Shown one piece after another: positions 31,802-40,760 of a DNA stretch of 64,000 nucleotides. The notes under the pieces were generated by a model, which searched no databases, was not told the DNA's origin, and saw only the letters and a list, made by a program, of their open reading frames with translations. This DNA is from Proruminimicrobium sp964487915 (GTDB lineage Bacteria > Elusimicrobiota > Endomicrobiia > Endomicrobiales > Endomicrobiaceae), in the NCBI GenBank assembly GCA_964487915.1, contig CAZASN010000001.1, forward strand, positions 62,001 to 126,000. The letters run 5' to 3'. Made by a program: the position numbers and the translations under genes. The number at the start of each line of letters is the position of its first letter. Position 1 is the stretch's first letter.

Positions 31802-33799
31802 TCAGGCTATTGTTTTTATTTCTTCGTCAATCGCCTTTTCGGCAAGTTCAATCGTGCATTTTGTTATTACTTTTGAACCTATTCTTACAACGGGGCCTTT
31901 TGAGCATTTTTCAAAACAGAAAGAGGCCTGTACTTCAACTTTATCTTTGATTCCTTTTTTATCAACAAGCTCAAGAATCAATTTTAGAAGTTTCTGAGAG
32001 CCTCTGAGCATACAGCTTGTTCCGAAACATACGTTTATCTTAAGAGTCTTTTCGTCAACGCCTTTGTGTATGGTAAAAGGATTTTCGGCAAGTCTCTTTC
32101 TGCTCGTATGTTTTGCATGCAGACATTCGTGCGCTTCGTGGCTGCCCGGTTCTTTAAGGAAATCTTTATATATTTTTTGAACGTAAGGATTATCCTGCGG
32201 TTTGTGCAGTTCAAGAACCTTATCGTTTTCATAAAGGCATTTCGTTCTCTTTTTTCTTACGTCTAAATCTTTGTAAACGGGCTGGCCCGCTCCTCCGATA
32301 CATCCGCCGGGACATGCCATAACTTCTATAAGGTCATATTTTTTTGCAGTTCTTATATCTCTTATTACTTTTCTTGCGTTGCCAAGTCCGTGTACTACTG
32401 CGACTTTTAAATCTTTGCCGTTTACTTTGACGGAAGTTTCTCTTATTCCGTCTTCTCCTCTTACGAAACTGAATTCGTCTACTTCGTTTGAATCGGCTTT
32501 TGCAAGAACGTTTCTTAAAACGGCTTCGGTTACTCCTCCGGAATTCCCGAATATTACGCCGCCGCCTGTTTTAAATCCCATAGGCATGTCAAACGCCGAT
32601 TGTTCAAGGCTTGCAAAGGTGAGGCCCGATTCTTCTATCATTCTTGCAAGTTCCTGCGTCGTTAAAACAAAATCGGTATCCTGTATTCCGTCCGTTGAAA
32701 GTTCCGGTCTTTTTATTTCAAATTTCTTGGCTGTGCACGGCATTACCGAAACCACGATTAAATCTTCTTTTTTTATTCCGTACATTTCGGGAAGTATTTT
32801 TTTTGCTATTGAGCCGAACATTCCCTGAGGAGAACGGCAGCTTGAAAGATTTTCTATCATATCGGGATAATACTGTTCCACAAACTTTACCCATGCCGGA
32901 CAGCACGAGGTAAACTGAGGCAGTTTTTCGCCTTTTGAAAATCTGTCTACGAATTCTTTTGCTTCTTCAACTATCGTCATATCAGCGGCAAAAGAAATAT
33001 CAAATACTTTTTTAAAGCCCATTGTTCTTAAAGCGGTAACCATTTTTCCTGCAGACGATGTTCCGGTTTCTTTTGTGTCTCCGAAAGCTTCGCCGATCGC
33101 GGCTCTTACCGCCGGTGCTATCGCTACTATTACTGTTTTATTTTTGTTGCTTAAAGCGTTCCATACCGAGCTTACGTCGGATTTCGGAGTCAAAGCGCCG
33201 GTGGGGCATACTCTTGCGCACTGGCCGCAGTAAACGCATTCGGAAGACTCGAGGTCTTTACCGAAACTGGGGCATACCGCCGAATTTGAACCTCTGTGCG
33301 CAAAATCTATGGCGCCGACGGTTTGTATCTCTTCGCAAAATCTCACGCAGTCGCCGCAGAGCACGCATTTTGTCGCGTCTCTTACGATTGACGGTGTTGA
33401 AAAGTCGACAGGTTCCGGTTTTCTTACGTTTTGAAATCTGACTTTATGTATTCCAAGTCTTCTTGCAAGAGTCTGAAGCTGGCAGCTTTCGCTTTTGTGG
33501 CAGCTTGTGCAGTCTTTGTTATGGTTTGCAAGAAGCAGTTCCACTATTATTTTACGCATTTCTCTGATTTCTTCATTGTTTGTTACTACAACCATTCCTT
33601 CCTCTGCCGGAGTGGAACAGGCCGGAAGTATTCCTCTTCCCTGCACGTTAACCATGCAAAGTCTGCATGCGCCGTATGTGCTCAGTTCCGAGTGATAGCA
33701 GAAAGTAGGCAGTTCAATATTTGCCTTTCTTATTACTTCAAGAAGATTTTTTTCATTGTCAAAGGTGTATTTTTTTTCGTTTATTGTAATGGTTTTCAT
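31802..33799 (-). CDS. hydA: [FeFe]-hydrogenase catalytic subunit HydA (cluster 1)
   Basis: 665 aa. In order: N-terminal plant-type [2Fe-2S] domain (CYHSELSTYGACRLCMV), the His-ligated [4Fe-4S] (H-x3-C-x2-C-x5-C in NHNKDCTSCHKSESC), two [4Fe-4S] motifs (CVLCGDCVRFC and CVYCGQCARVCP), then the H-cluster domain. The H-cluster motifs are canonical: T297-S-C299-C300-P-A-W, MPCTAKKFE and MACPGGCIGG. A C-terminal thioredoxin-like [2Fe-2S] domain (CFGTSCMLRG...CFEKCSKGP) is fused, as in HydA of trimeric electron-bifurcating enzymes. It produces H2 using NADH and reduced ferredoxin with HydB and HydC. AGAGG precedes ATG 33799. Confidence 0.94.
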   Translation of the reverse strand: MKTITINEKKYTFDNEKNLLEVIRKANIELPTFCYHSELSTYGACRLCMVNVQGRGILPACSTPAEEGMVVVTNNEEIREMRKIIVELLLANHNKDCTSCHKSESCQLQTLARRLGIHKVRFQNVRKPEPVDFSTPSIVRDATKCVLCGDCVRFCEEIQTVGAIDFAHRGSNSAVCPSFGKDLESSECVYCGQCARVCPTGALTPKSDVSSVWNALSNKNKTVIVAIAPAVRAAIGEAFGDTKETGTSSAGKMVTALRTMGFKKVFDISFAADMTIVEEAKEFVDRFSKGEKLPQFTSCCPAWVKFVEQYYPDMIENLSSCRSPQGMFGSIAKKILPEMYGIKKEDLIVVSVMPCTAKKFEIKRPELSTDGIQDTDFVLTTQELARMIEESGLTFASLEQSAFDMPMGFKTGGGVIFGNSGGVTEAVLRNVLAKADSNEVDEFSFVRGEDGIRETSVKVNGKDLKVAVVHGLGNARKVIRDIRTAKKYDLIEVMACPGGCIGGAGQPVYKDLDVRKKRTKCLYENDKVLELHKPQDNPYVQKIYKDFLKEPGSHEAHECLHAKHTSRKRLAENPFTIHKGVDEKTLKINVCFGTSCMLRGSQKLLKLILELVDKKGIKDKVEVQASFCFEKCSKGPVVRIGSKVITKCTIELAEKAIDEEIKTIA

Positions 33800-33802
33800 T
33801 TT

Positions 33803-35680
33803 TTATCCTCTCTTAATCGCTTTGAATTTGCATGCGTCTATGCAGACTCCGCATTTTACGCACAGGCTCTGATCTATTACGTGTTTCTGTTTTTTCTCGC
33901 CTTTTATCGCTTTTACCGGACATTTCATCGCGCAGACCGTGCATCCTATACACTTATCCGGATTTATTGTTATATTTACAAGACTTGAACATGAACCTGC
34001 CGGACATTTTTTTTCTTTTACGTGCGCGTCGTATTCGTGTCTGAAATATTTTAAAGTTGAAAGAACCGGATTGGGGGCGGTTTTTCCGAGACCGCAAAGA
34101 GAACCGATTCTTACGGTGTGCGCAAGTTTTTCAAGAAGAGGAATAGTTTCAGACGTTGCTCTTCCTTCGGTAATATCTTCAAGCATTAAAAGCATCTGTC
34201 TTGTCCCTTCTCTGCACAAAACGCATTTTCCGCATGATTCATTCTGCGTAAACTGCATGAAAAATTTCGCCACGCTGACCATGCAGGTTGTCTGGTTCAT
34301 AACTACAAGTCCTCCGGAACCTACCATCGCTCCGACTGTTTTAAGAGAGTCAAAATCAAGAGGAAGGTCAAGATGTTCCTGGGTAAGACATCCGCCCGAA
34401 GGGCCTCCGATCTGCACGGCTTTGAAAGCCCCTTCTTCAACTTCTCCTTTATCGTTTGTCACTCCGCCCGCTATGTCAAATATGATTTGTCTTAAAGTCG
34501 CTCCGAAAGGAACTTCTATAAGGCCGGTATTTTTAACGTGTCCCGTTAATGCGAATGTTTTTGTTCCAGTAGACGTCGCGACGCCTACGCTTTTAAATTT
34601 ATCAGCTCCGTCTTTTATTATAAGAGGAACGGTCGCGAGAGTTTCAACGTTGTTTATGACTGTCGGTTTGCCCCATAGTCCGCTTTGAGCCGGAAACGGC
34701 GGTTTAGGTTTAGGCATTCCTCTTTTTCCTTCAACCGATGCTATAAGAGCCGTTTCTTCTCCGCATACAAAAGCGCCTGCGCCTTCCATTACGTGAAGAG
34801 TAAAATTATGGTCGGATCCGAAAAGTTTTTCTCCGAGAAGTCCGTATTCCGTCGCTTTTTTTATGGCTCTTTTCATTCTTTCAACGGCAAGATGGTATTC
34901 CGTTCTGACGTATACGTATCCCTCGTCGGCACCTATCGCTTTTGCCGCTATTATCATTCCTTCAATTACGCTGTGCGGGTTTCCTTCAAGAACGCTTCTG
35001 TCCATGAAAGCTCCCGGATCTCCTTCATCGCCGTTGCAGATAACGTATTTTTTCGGTCCGGGCTGGATTCTTGTCAGATCCCATTTTCTTCCTGTCGGAA
35101 ATCCGCCTCCGCCTCTTCCTCTTAAGCCTGAATCTATCATCGTTTTGCATATCTGTTCTGCGGTCATTTCAATACATGCTTTTTTTGCGCCTGAATATCC
35201 GCCGAGGCTTATATATTCTTCAATATCTTCGGCTCCGATAAACCCGCATTTTTTGAGAACAAATCTGTGCTGTTTTTTATAGAACGGTATTTCATCATGC
35301 CCTTTGCATATTTCTCCGTTTTCGTTATAGCACAGCCTTTCAATAATTTCATTGCCGGCAACGCTTTTTTCAAGAATTTCTTTCACGTCTTCAACCGTAA
35401 CTTTCGTATAAAGTATTTTATCCGGCATAAGAGCTACAAGCGGTCCCATCTGGCAGAAACCCTGGCATCCGCTTTTTGAAATCATAGTGCTTGCGGTTTC
35501 TTCTTTTTTAAACTCAACGCATATATCAAGTTTCATATTTGCGGCGGTTTTCATAAAAGCGTCATAAACTTTCAAAGCGCCGTTTGCCACGCATCCCGTT
35601 CCCGCGCAGAGAATTATTCTTTTTTTTATATTTTTTGAGGACGCCTGCACGTCGTTTGTTATTTTATCAAGATCTGTCAT
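33803..35680 (-). CDS. hydB: NADH-binding flavoprotein subunit HydB (cluster 1)
   Basis: 625 aa, NuoF-like. The N-terminal thioredoxin-like [2Fe-2S] domain (about 20-115; CAGTGCVANG...SGCQGFCQMGP) is followed by the NADH/FMN core. That core has GLRGRGGGGFPTGRKW, CNGDEGDPGAFMDR and GAGAFVCGEETALI. The 4Fe-4S motif is ESCGKCVLCREGT, and a C-terminal pair of [4Fe-4S] ferredoxin motifs (CIGCTVCAMKCP and CVKCGVCIDACK) completes it. It would host the FMN at which electron bifurcation or confurcation takes place. Two nt separate it from hydC and three from hydA. Confidence 0.94.
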   Translation of the reverse strand: MTDLDKITNDVQASSKNIKKRIILCAGTGCVANGALKVYDAFMKTAANMKLDICVEFKKEETASTMISKSGCQGFCQMGPLVALMPDKILYTKVTVEDVKEILEKSVAGNEIIERLCYNENGEICKGHDEIPFYKKQHRFVLKKCGFIGAEDIEEYISLGGYSGAKKACIEMTAEQICKTMIDSGLRGRGGGGFPTGRKWDLTRIQPGPKKYVICNGDEGDPGAFMDRSVLEGNPHSVIEGMIIAAKAIGADEGYVYVRTEYHLAVERMKRAIKKATEYGLLGEKLFGSDHNFTLHVMEGAGAFVCGEETALIASVEGKRGMPKPKPPFPAQSGLWGKPTVINNVETLATVPLIIKDGADKFKSVGVATSTGTKTFALTGHVKNTGLIEVPFGATLRQIIFDIAGGVTNDKGEVEEGAFKAVQIGGPSGGCLTQEHLDLPLDFDSLKTVGAMVGSGGLVVMNQTTCMVSVAKFFMQFTQNESCGKCVLCREGTRQMLLMLEDITEGRATSETIPLLEKLAHTVRIGSLCGLGKTAPNPVLSTLKYFRHEYDAHVKEKKCPAGSCSSLVNITINPDKCIGCTVCAMKCPVKAIKGEKKQKHVIDQSLCVKCGVCIDACKFKAIKRG

Positions 35681-35681
35681 T

Positions 35682-36167
35682 TTAGAGAGCCTCCTCTTTT
35701 TTGATTATGCCGTCTATTATTTTTGAAAGTTTTTCCGGCGTTACCTGTCCGTAAACGTCGTTGTCTACAAGCATTACGGGAGCAAGTCCGCATGCGCCCA
35801 GACATGATACGGCTTCAACCGTAAAAAGCATGTCTTTCGTAGTTATTTCTTTTCCCTTTAAATTGAGTTTCGTTTTAAGAGCGTCTATAAGAAGAGAGGA
35901 TTTTTTTACGTGGCATGCCGTGCCGTCGCAGACTTTTATAATATGCTTGCCTTTCGGCTTAAGCGTAAAATGCGAAAAAAACGTAGCTACTCCGTAAACT
36001 CTTGCCGGCGAAATATTAAGCGATGAAGCTATAAAAGCCAGTATTTCCTCCGGAAGGTATCTGTAAACGTCCTGTACGGCCTGAAGAATTGGAATAAGTT
36101 TTGCCTTATCTCTGCCGTTCTCTTCCAAAATCTGGCAGACTTTGTCAAACTTCCCGTAATTTTCCAT
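35682..36167 (-). CDS. hydC: NuoE-like [2Fe-2S] subunit HydC (cluster 1)
   Basis: 161 aa. It has the NuoE/HydC fold: an N-terminal helical bundle (LIPILQAVQDVYRYLPEE) and a thioredoxin-like domain. The [2Fe-2S] ligands are in CDGTACHVK (two Cys) and SCLGACGLAP (two Cys). It relays electrons between HydB and HydA. It is placed 15 nt downstream of rex in the same operon. Confidence 0.93.
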   Translation of the reverse strand: MENYGKFDKVCQILEENGRDKAKLIPILQAVQDVYRYLPEEILAFIASSLNISPARVYGVATFFSHFTLKPKGKHIIKVCDGTACHVKKSSLLIDALKTKLNLKGKEITTKDMLFTVEAVSCLGACGLAPVMLVDNDVYGQVTPEKLSKIIDGIIKKEEAL

Positions 36168-36182
36168 ACAAATCTCCTGATA

Positions 36183-36857
36183 TTAAATATTTTTATTTAT
36201 TTTTAATTCAATTTTTTTTGACAAAACCGCAAGAGACGAAGCCAGATTTTCATGCTGCACAATGATTCCGTCTTTTACGTTTATTTTTACCGGCGCAAAA
36301 TTCCATATAGCTTTAATTCCCGCGTTTACCATTCTGTCGGCAATTTTTTGCGCGTATGCCGCAGGAACGGTTAAAATTCCTATTTCAATATTCATTCTTT
36401 TTATTATTTCTTCCAGTTTGTCGGTGTGAAATACGCTTTTTGTATTTATAAATTTGCCTACCTTATCCGGGCTTGTGTCAAAAGCGGCGACTATTTCAAG
36501 ACCGAATTCTTTAAATCCGTGATAACCCAAAAGAGCATAACCCAAATGACCTGCTCCGACGAGAATCGCTTCGTTTTTTATATGGCAGCATAAAAATTTT
36601 TCAATGTTTGCTATAAGTTCTTTTAGTTCGTATCCGACTTTCGGTTTTCCGGCGACTCCGGTTGTTTCAATGTCTTTTCTTACCTGTATGGGATTTAGAT
36701 TTAGTTCTGTCGCAATTTGAGAACATGAAACAACGGAAACATTTCCGGTTTCAAGAGTTTTTAGATATTGCAAATATACGGGAAGTCTTCTTAAAGTGGG
36801 TTCTGAAAAGTCATTTGTTGAATCTAAAACGATTTGATTTTTCAATGTATTCTCCAT
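36183..36857 (-). CDS. rex: redox-sensing transcriptional repressor Rex
   Basis: 224 aa from ATG 36857, the start that gives the usual N-terminus and sits about 20 nt after the -10. The N-terminal winged helix (TLRRLPVYLQYLKTLE and LNPIQVRKDIETTGVAGKPKVGYEL) binds DNA. The Rossmann domain has VGAGHLGYALLGY for NAD(H), and a C-terminal helix allows dimer swapping. Rex leaves DNA when NADH/NAD rises, which would derepress H2 production here. It is the first gene of rex-hydCBA, an arrangement that implies autoregulation. Confidence 0.94.
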   Translation of the reverse strand: MENTLKNQIVLDSTNDFSEPTLRRLPVYLQYLKTLETGNVSVVSCSQIATELNLNPIQVRKDIETTGVAGKPKVGYELKELIANIEKFLCCHIKNEAILVGAGHLGYALLGYHGFKEFGLEIVAAFDTSPDKVGKFINTKSVFHTDKLEEIIKRMNIEIGILTVPAAYAQKIADRMVNAGIKAIWNFAPVKINVKDGIIVQHENLASSLAVLSKKIELKINKNI

Positions 36858-36879
36858 TAGATAAAAATTTATAGATAAA

Positions 36880-36908
36880 ATTATATCTATTTGAAAATAA
36901 TTTGTCAA
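36880..36908 (-). promoter_or_regulatory. consensus promoter of rex-hydCBA
   Basis: Minus strand: TTGACA (36903-36908), a 17-nt spacer and TATAAT (36880-36885). All positions match consensus. It lies about 23 nt before the rex ATG. Confidence 0.85.
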
Positions 36909-36935
36909 CAGAAAAAATGATTTTTTTATAAGACC

Positions 36936-36990
36936 GGTTAAAAATAAACAAAAATATGAGCTTCAATTACGATTTGTTTATTTTAATCAA
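36936..36990. promoter_or_regulatory. inverted-repeat candidate Rex operators
   Basis: Two copies of a TTTGTTTATTTT-like half lie in opposite orientation: GGTTAAAAATAAACAAA (36936-36952) and TTGTTTATTTTAATCAA (36974-36990). The second is itself close to a Rex box (TTG...CAA with TTA/TAA flanks), although 17 bp instead of the usual 18. They sit between the two divergent promoters. Assignment to Rex is an inference from context. Confidence 0.5.
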
Positions 36991-37019
36991 AAAAAATCTG
37001 ATAAATCAATAGAATTCGT

Positions 37020-37048
37020 TTGCAAAAAAAGAGTGAATTTTATATAAT
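37020..37048 (+). promoter_or_regulatory. promoter of the second hydrogenase cluster
   Basis: TTGCAA (37020-37025), a 17-nt spacer and TATAAT (37043-37048), about 36 nt before ATG 37084; AGGAGAAC is the ribosome-binding site. Confidence 0.8.
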
Positions 37049-37083
37049 CCGCGTTATTATATTAAAATTGCAGGAGAACTATC

Positions 37084-37446
37084 ATGTCAAGTCCTTTGGC
37101 GGTGCTTGAAGCAAAAAAACAGCAGGCGAAAAAAAATCTTGAAGAAATCGGTTATTTTTCAGACGTAAAAATTTATGTCGGTATGGCGACATGCGAAATT
37201 GCGGCAGGATCAAACCACGTGATGGAAGTGTTTCAAAACGCCGTTAAAGAAGACAAATCTTTAAAAGGCGTTTACTTAAGCCAGAAAGGCTGCGTCGGAA
37301 GATGTAATTTGGAACCTACCGTTGAAATTTATCAGAAAGGGAAAGATCCGGTAAAATATGTAAAAGTAACGGCGGAAAACGCAAAAATCATTATTGAAAA
37401 ACATATTAAAAAAGGCGAAGTTATAAAAGAATGGGTGGGCAAATAA
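37084..37446 (+). CDS. thioredoxin-like [2Fe-2S] ferredoxin (cluster 2)
   Basis: 120 aa. The [2Fe-2S] Cys ligands are seen in YVGMATCEIAAGS and QKGCVGRCNLEP. It resembles the N-terminal domain fused to HydB of cluster 1 and the small HydB-associated ferredoxins of other multimeric hydrogenases. It starts the plus-strand cluster and ends 1 nt before hydB2. It probably passes electrons to or from the NADH-binding subunit. One Cys of the first pair seems replaced (TCEIA...), so the exact ligand set should be checked. Confidence 0.8.
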   Translation: MSSPLAVLEAKKQQAKKNLEEIGYFSDVKIYVGMATCEIAAGSNHVMEVFQNAVKEDKSLKGVYLSQKGCVGRCNLEPTVEIYQKGKDPVKYVKVTAENAKIIIEKHIKKGEVIKEWVGK

Positions 37447-38982
37447 ATGGAAAAACAAATGTTTACTGACAGATTTGCTTCGGTTTTCGGAGATGAAAGT
37501 TTTTTTAAAAAACAGAAAAGAATAGCTTTAAAAAACTGCGGTCTTATAGATCCTGAAAATATTAACGATTACATATACGCCGACGGATACAAAGCTTTGG
37601 CGACGGTTCTTACAAAAATGACGCCGAAAGATGTCGTTGAAAACGTTAAATCTTCCGGATTAAGAGGAAGAGGCGGAGCGGGATTTCCGACGGGACGCAA
37701 ATGGGAATTAACCGCCCAGCAGGAATCTGATGAAAAATTTGTAGTTTGCAACGCCGATGAAGGAGACCCCGGAGCTTTTATGGACAGAAGCGTTGTAGAA
37801 GGTGATCCGCATGCCGTTATAGAAGGAATGGCGATAGGCGGATATGCGATAGGTTCTTCAAAAGGAGTAGTTTATATAAGAGCCGAATATCCTCTTGCTA
37901 TAAAAAGACTTATAAAAGCGATTGACGACGCAAGAAAAGAGAATTTTTTAGGTAAAAATATTTTAGGTTCAAATTTTTCTTTTGATATAGAAATAAGATA
38001 CGGCGCGGGCGCTTTTGTCTGCGGAGAAGAAACTGCTTTAATCCGTTCCATAGAAGGATTAAGGGGAATGCCTAAATCAAGGCCTCCGTTTCCCGCCGCA
38101 AAAGGTTTGTTCGGAAAGCCGACTCTCGTAAACAACGTTGAAACATGGGCAAATATTTCATCCATAATAATTAACGGAGCCGATTGGTTTTCATCAATAG
38201 GCATTGATAAAAGCAAAGGAACAAAAGTTTTTGCTCTGGCCGGAAAAATCGTAAACACCGGTCTTGCCGAAGTTCCGATGGGAATGACTTTGAGAGAAAT
38301 TATATACGATGTCGGAGGTGGAATACCCAACGGCAAAAAATTCAAAGCCGTTCAGACGGGCGGTCCTTCCGGCGGATGTCTCACTGACAAAATGCTCGAT
38401 ACAAAAATAGATTATGAATCTTTGATGCAGGCCGGATCGATTATGGGTTCGGGCGGAATGATCGTTATAGACGAAGATTCATGTATGGTTAATATTGCAA
38501 AATTCTTTTTGCAGTTTACCCAGGACGAATCGTGCGGGAAATGTATTCCGTGCAGAGAAGGAACAAAAAGAATGCTTGAAATTCTTACAAGAATAACCGA
38601 CGGCGAAGGAAAACCGGGCGATATAGAAAAGCTTGAAGAACTCGGAAACGTAATTAAAAAAGCGTCTTTGTGCGGACTCGGACAGTCTGCTCCTAACCCC
38701 GTATTAAGCACTATCAAAAATTTCAGGGAAGAATACGAAGAACACGTTTATCAAAAAAAATGCAGAGCCGTCGTATGCGATAAACTGATAACTTACACGA
38801 TAAACGACAAATGCATAGGATGTTCGGCATGCAGAAGAGCATGTCCGGTAGTCGCAATCACGGGAGCTCCGAAAGAAGCTCATACAATCCATCAGGAATT
38901 ATGTATTAAATGCGGGAAATGTTTCAGAAGCTGCAAATTCCACGCCATTGATAAAACTTCCGAAGCCAAGGAGCAGAAATAA
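37447..38982 (+). CDS. hydB: NADH-binding flavoprotein subunit HydB (cluster 2)
   Basis: 511 aa. It has the NuoF core as in cluster 1 (GLRGRGGAGFPTGRKW, CNADEGDPGAFMDR, GAGAFVCGEETALI, ESCGKCIPCREGT) and two C-terminal [4Fe-4S] motifs (CIGCSACRRACP and CIKCGKCFRSCK). It lacks the N-terminal [2Fe-2S] domain of its paralogue, which is instead encoded by the preceding 120-aa gene. Its last base pairs overlap the hydA2 start (ATAATGA), so translation is coupled. Confidence 0.93.
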   Translation: MEKQMFTDRFASVFGDESFFKKQKRIALKNCGLIDPENINDYIYADGYKALATVLTKMTPKDVVENVKSSGLRGRGGAGFPTGRKWELTAQQESDEKFVVCNADEGDPGAFMDRSVVEGDPHAVIEGMAIGGYAIGSSKGVVYIRAEYPLAIKRLIKAIDDARKENFLGKNILGSNFSFDIEIRYGAGAFVCGEETALIRSIEGLRGMPKSRPPFPAAKGLFGKPTLVNNVETWANISSIIINGADWFSSIGIDKSKGTKVFALAGKIVNTGLAEVPMGMTLREIIYDVGGGIPNGKKFKAVQTGGPSGGCLTDKMLDTKIDYESLMQAGSIMGSGGMIVIDEDSCMVNIAKFFLQFTQDESCGKCIPCREGTKRMLEILTRITDGEGKPGDIEKLEELGNVIKKASLCGLGQSAPNPVLSTIKNFREEYEEHVYQKKCRAVVCDKLITYTINDKCIGCSACRRACPVVAITGAPKEAHTIHQELCIKCGKCFRSCKFHAIDKTSEAKEQK

Positions 38983-40760
38983 TGAGCACTGTTAAAATTT
39001 TTATAAATAATAAAGAATATAACGTTGATTCAACTTACACGATAATGAAAGCGTGCGATGAGATAGGAATAAAAATTCCAAGACTATGTTATCATCCCAA
39101 ACTTTCAATATCAAGCGGATGCAGAATATGCATAGTAGAAGTGGAAGGCATGAGAAATTTTGTGGCTTCATGCTCTTATCCTGTTTCCGAAGGAATGAAA
39201 GTTCATACAAATACCGACGCAATAAGACAGGCGAGAAAAGATATTCTTGAACTTATTCTTGACAATCATCCGAAGGACTGCAACACCTGCGTAAGAGACG
39301 AAGTGTGCGAACTGCAGCAGCTTGCCTCGTCAATAGGGCTTAGAGAAAGAAAATTTGAAGGCGTTTTAAGAACGCCTTTTGTTGACGCTTCATCGCCTTC
39401 AATAGTAAATAACCACGATAAATGTATTTTGTGCGGAAGATGCGTCAGAGTTTGCGCGCAGATACAGAATGTTTCGGCGATAGACTATGCAAACAGAGGT
39501 TTCAATACGGTAGTAGTTCCGGCATATAATAATCCGATAGCCGAAAGCGTATGCACTTTGTGCGGACAGTGCGTTAATATCTGTCCGACTGCGGCGCTTA
39601 CGGAACAGAATTATACAAAAGACGTTTTTTCTCTTCTCAACGATAAAACAAAAGTAAAAGTTGCGCAGATTGCTCCGTCGGTAAGAGTGGCGATCGGCGA
39701 AGCTTTCGGAATAAAACCCGGCAATAATATGGCAAGAGAAATAGTCCATGCTCTTAAACTTTTGGGTTTTGACTATGTTTTTGACGCGCAGTTTTCGGCA
39801 GACCTCACCATAATGGAAGAGGCCAGCGAATTGCTTGAAAGATTAAACGGACACGGAAAACTTCCCATGATAACATCATGTTCTTCGGGATGGATGAAAG
39901 CTCTTGAACAGTTTTATCCGGAACTTATAGAGAATGTTTCAACATGCAAATCTCCGATGTCAATGCTCAGTTCTGTAGTTAAATCGTATTTTGCCGATAA
40001 AATAGGCAAAAAACCGACTGAAATAGCAAACGTCGCGATTATGTGCTGCGTAGCTAAAAAATATGAAGCAAAAAGACCGGAACTTGCGATGGAAGACGGA
40101 AATCCGGCAACCGATTACGTTCTTACTACAAGAGAACTTGCATGGATGATAAAATCGGCCGGTATAGATTTTAAGAATCTTAAAGGCATGGATTTTGACG
40201 CGCCGCTCGGTTTTTCAACCGGAGCAGCCACTATATTCGGCGTAAGCGGCGGCGTTATGGAAGCGGCAGTCAGAACGGCTTACGAACTTGCCACAAAAAG
40301 CAAAATGGAAAATATAAACGTTACGGCTGTGAGAGGAAACGAGGGCATAAAAGAGGGAGCCATAAATATTAACGGAACCGAAATAAGAGTTGCCGTTGCA
40401 AACGGTCTGGGTAACGCAAGCAAACTTTTTGAAGAATTAAAAAAAGATCCGAATAAATATCACTTTATAGAAGTTATGGCATGCCCCGGCGGCTGTATCG
40501 GAGGAGGCGGGCAGCCTTATGCGGGAATACAGGATCTTCCTTTTGATCCGAAACTCGTAAACGAAAGGGCAAAAGCTCTTTATTCTTCCGATGAAAAAAA
40601 TACGATAAGAAGAAGCCATGAGAATCCGTCCATAATCCAGCTTTACAAAGATTTTTTCGGAAAGCCTCTGAGTGAAAAATCTCATAAGTATCTTCATACC
40701 CATTACAAACAAAAATTCCCTAAAGGGATACTTCGCAAAAGCGGCAAGGAGGCAAAATAA
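38982..40760 (+). CDS. hydA: [FeFe]-hydrogenase catalytic subunit HydA (cluster 2), variant H-cluster motifs
   Basis: 592 aa. The N-terminal [2Fe-2S] domain (CYHPKLSISSGCRICIV), the His-ligated [4Fe-4S] (NHPKDCNTCVRDEVC) and two [4Fe-4S] motifs (CILCGRCVRVC, CTLCGQCVNICP) are normal. The H-cluster domain reads T298-S-C300-S301-S302-G-W where cluster 1 has TSCCPAW, and MCCVAKKYE where cluster 1 has MPCTAKKFE. MACPGGCIGGGGQP is canonical. The C-terminal [2Fe-2S] domain of paralogue 1 is absent. If CpI numbering is followed, the changed Cys to Ser is at the cubane-ligand position. It could be an active variant or a sensor-type enzyme. Confidence 0.9.
   Translation: MSTVKIFINNKEYNVDSTYTIMKACDEIGIKIPRLCYHPKLSISSGCRICIVEVEGMRNFVASCSYPVSEGMKVHTNTDAIRQARKDILELILDNHPKDCNTCVRDEVCELQQLASSIGLRERKFEGVLRTPFVDASSPSIVNNHDKCILCGRCVRVCAQIQNVSAIDYANRGFNTVVVPAYNNPIAESVCTLCGQCVNICPTAALTEQNYTKDVFSLLNDKTKVKVAQIAPSVRVAIGEAFGIKPGNNMAREIVHALKLLGFDYVFDAQFSADLTIMEEASELLERLNGHGKLPMITSCSSGWMKALEQFYPELIENVSTCKSPMSMLSSVVKSYFADKIGKKPTEIANVAIMCCVAKKYEAKRPELAMEDGNPATDYVLTTRELAWMIKSAGIDFKNLKGMDFDAPLGFSTGAATIFGVSGGVMEAAVRTAYELATKSKMENINVTAVRGNEGIKEGAININGTEIRVAVANGLGNASKLFEELKKDPNKYHFIEVMACPGGCIGGGGQPYAGIQDLPFDPKLVNERAKALYSSDEKNTIRRSHENPSIIQLYKDFFGKPLSEKSHKYLHTHYKQKFPKGILRKSGKEAK

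Noticed and set aside
33939..34688. 249-codon plus-strand frame opposite hydB1
   Set aside because: It is antisense to a strongly conserved flavoprotein and has no recognisable content.
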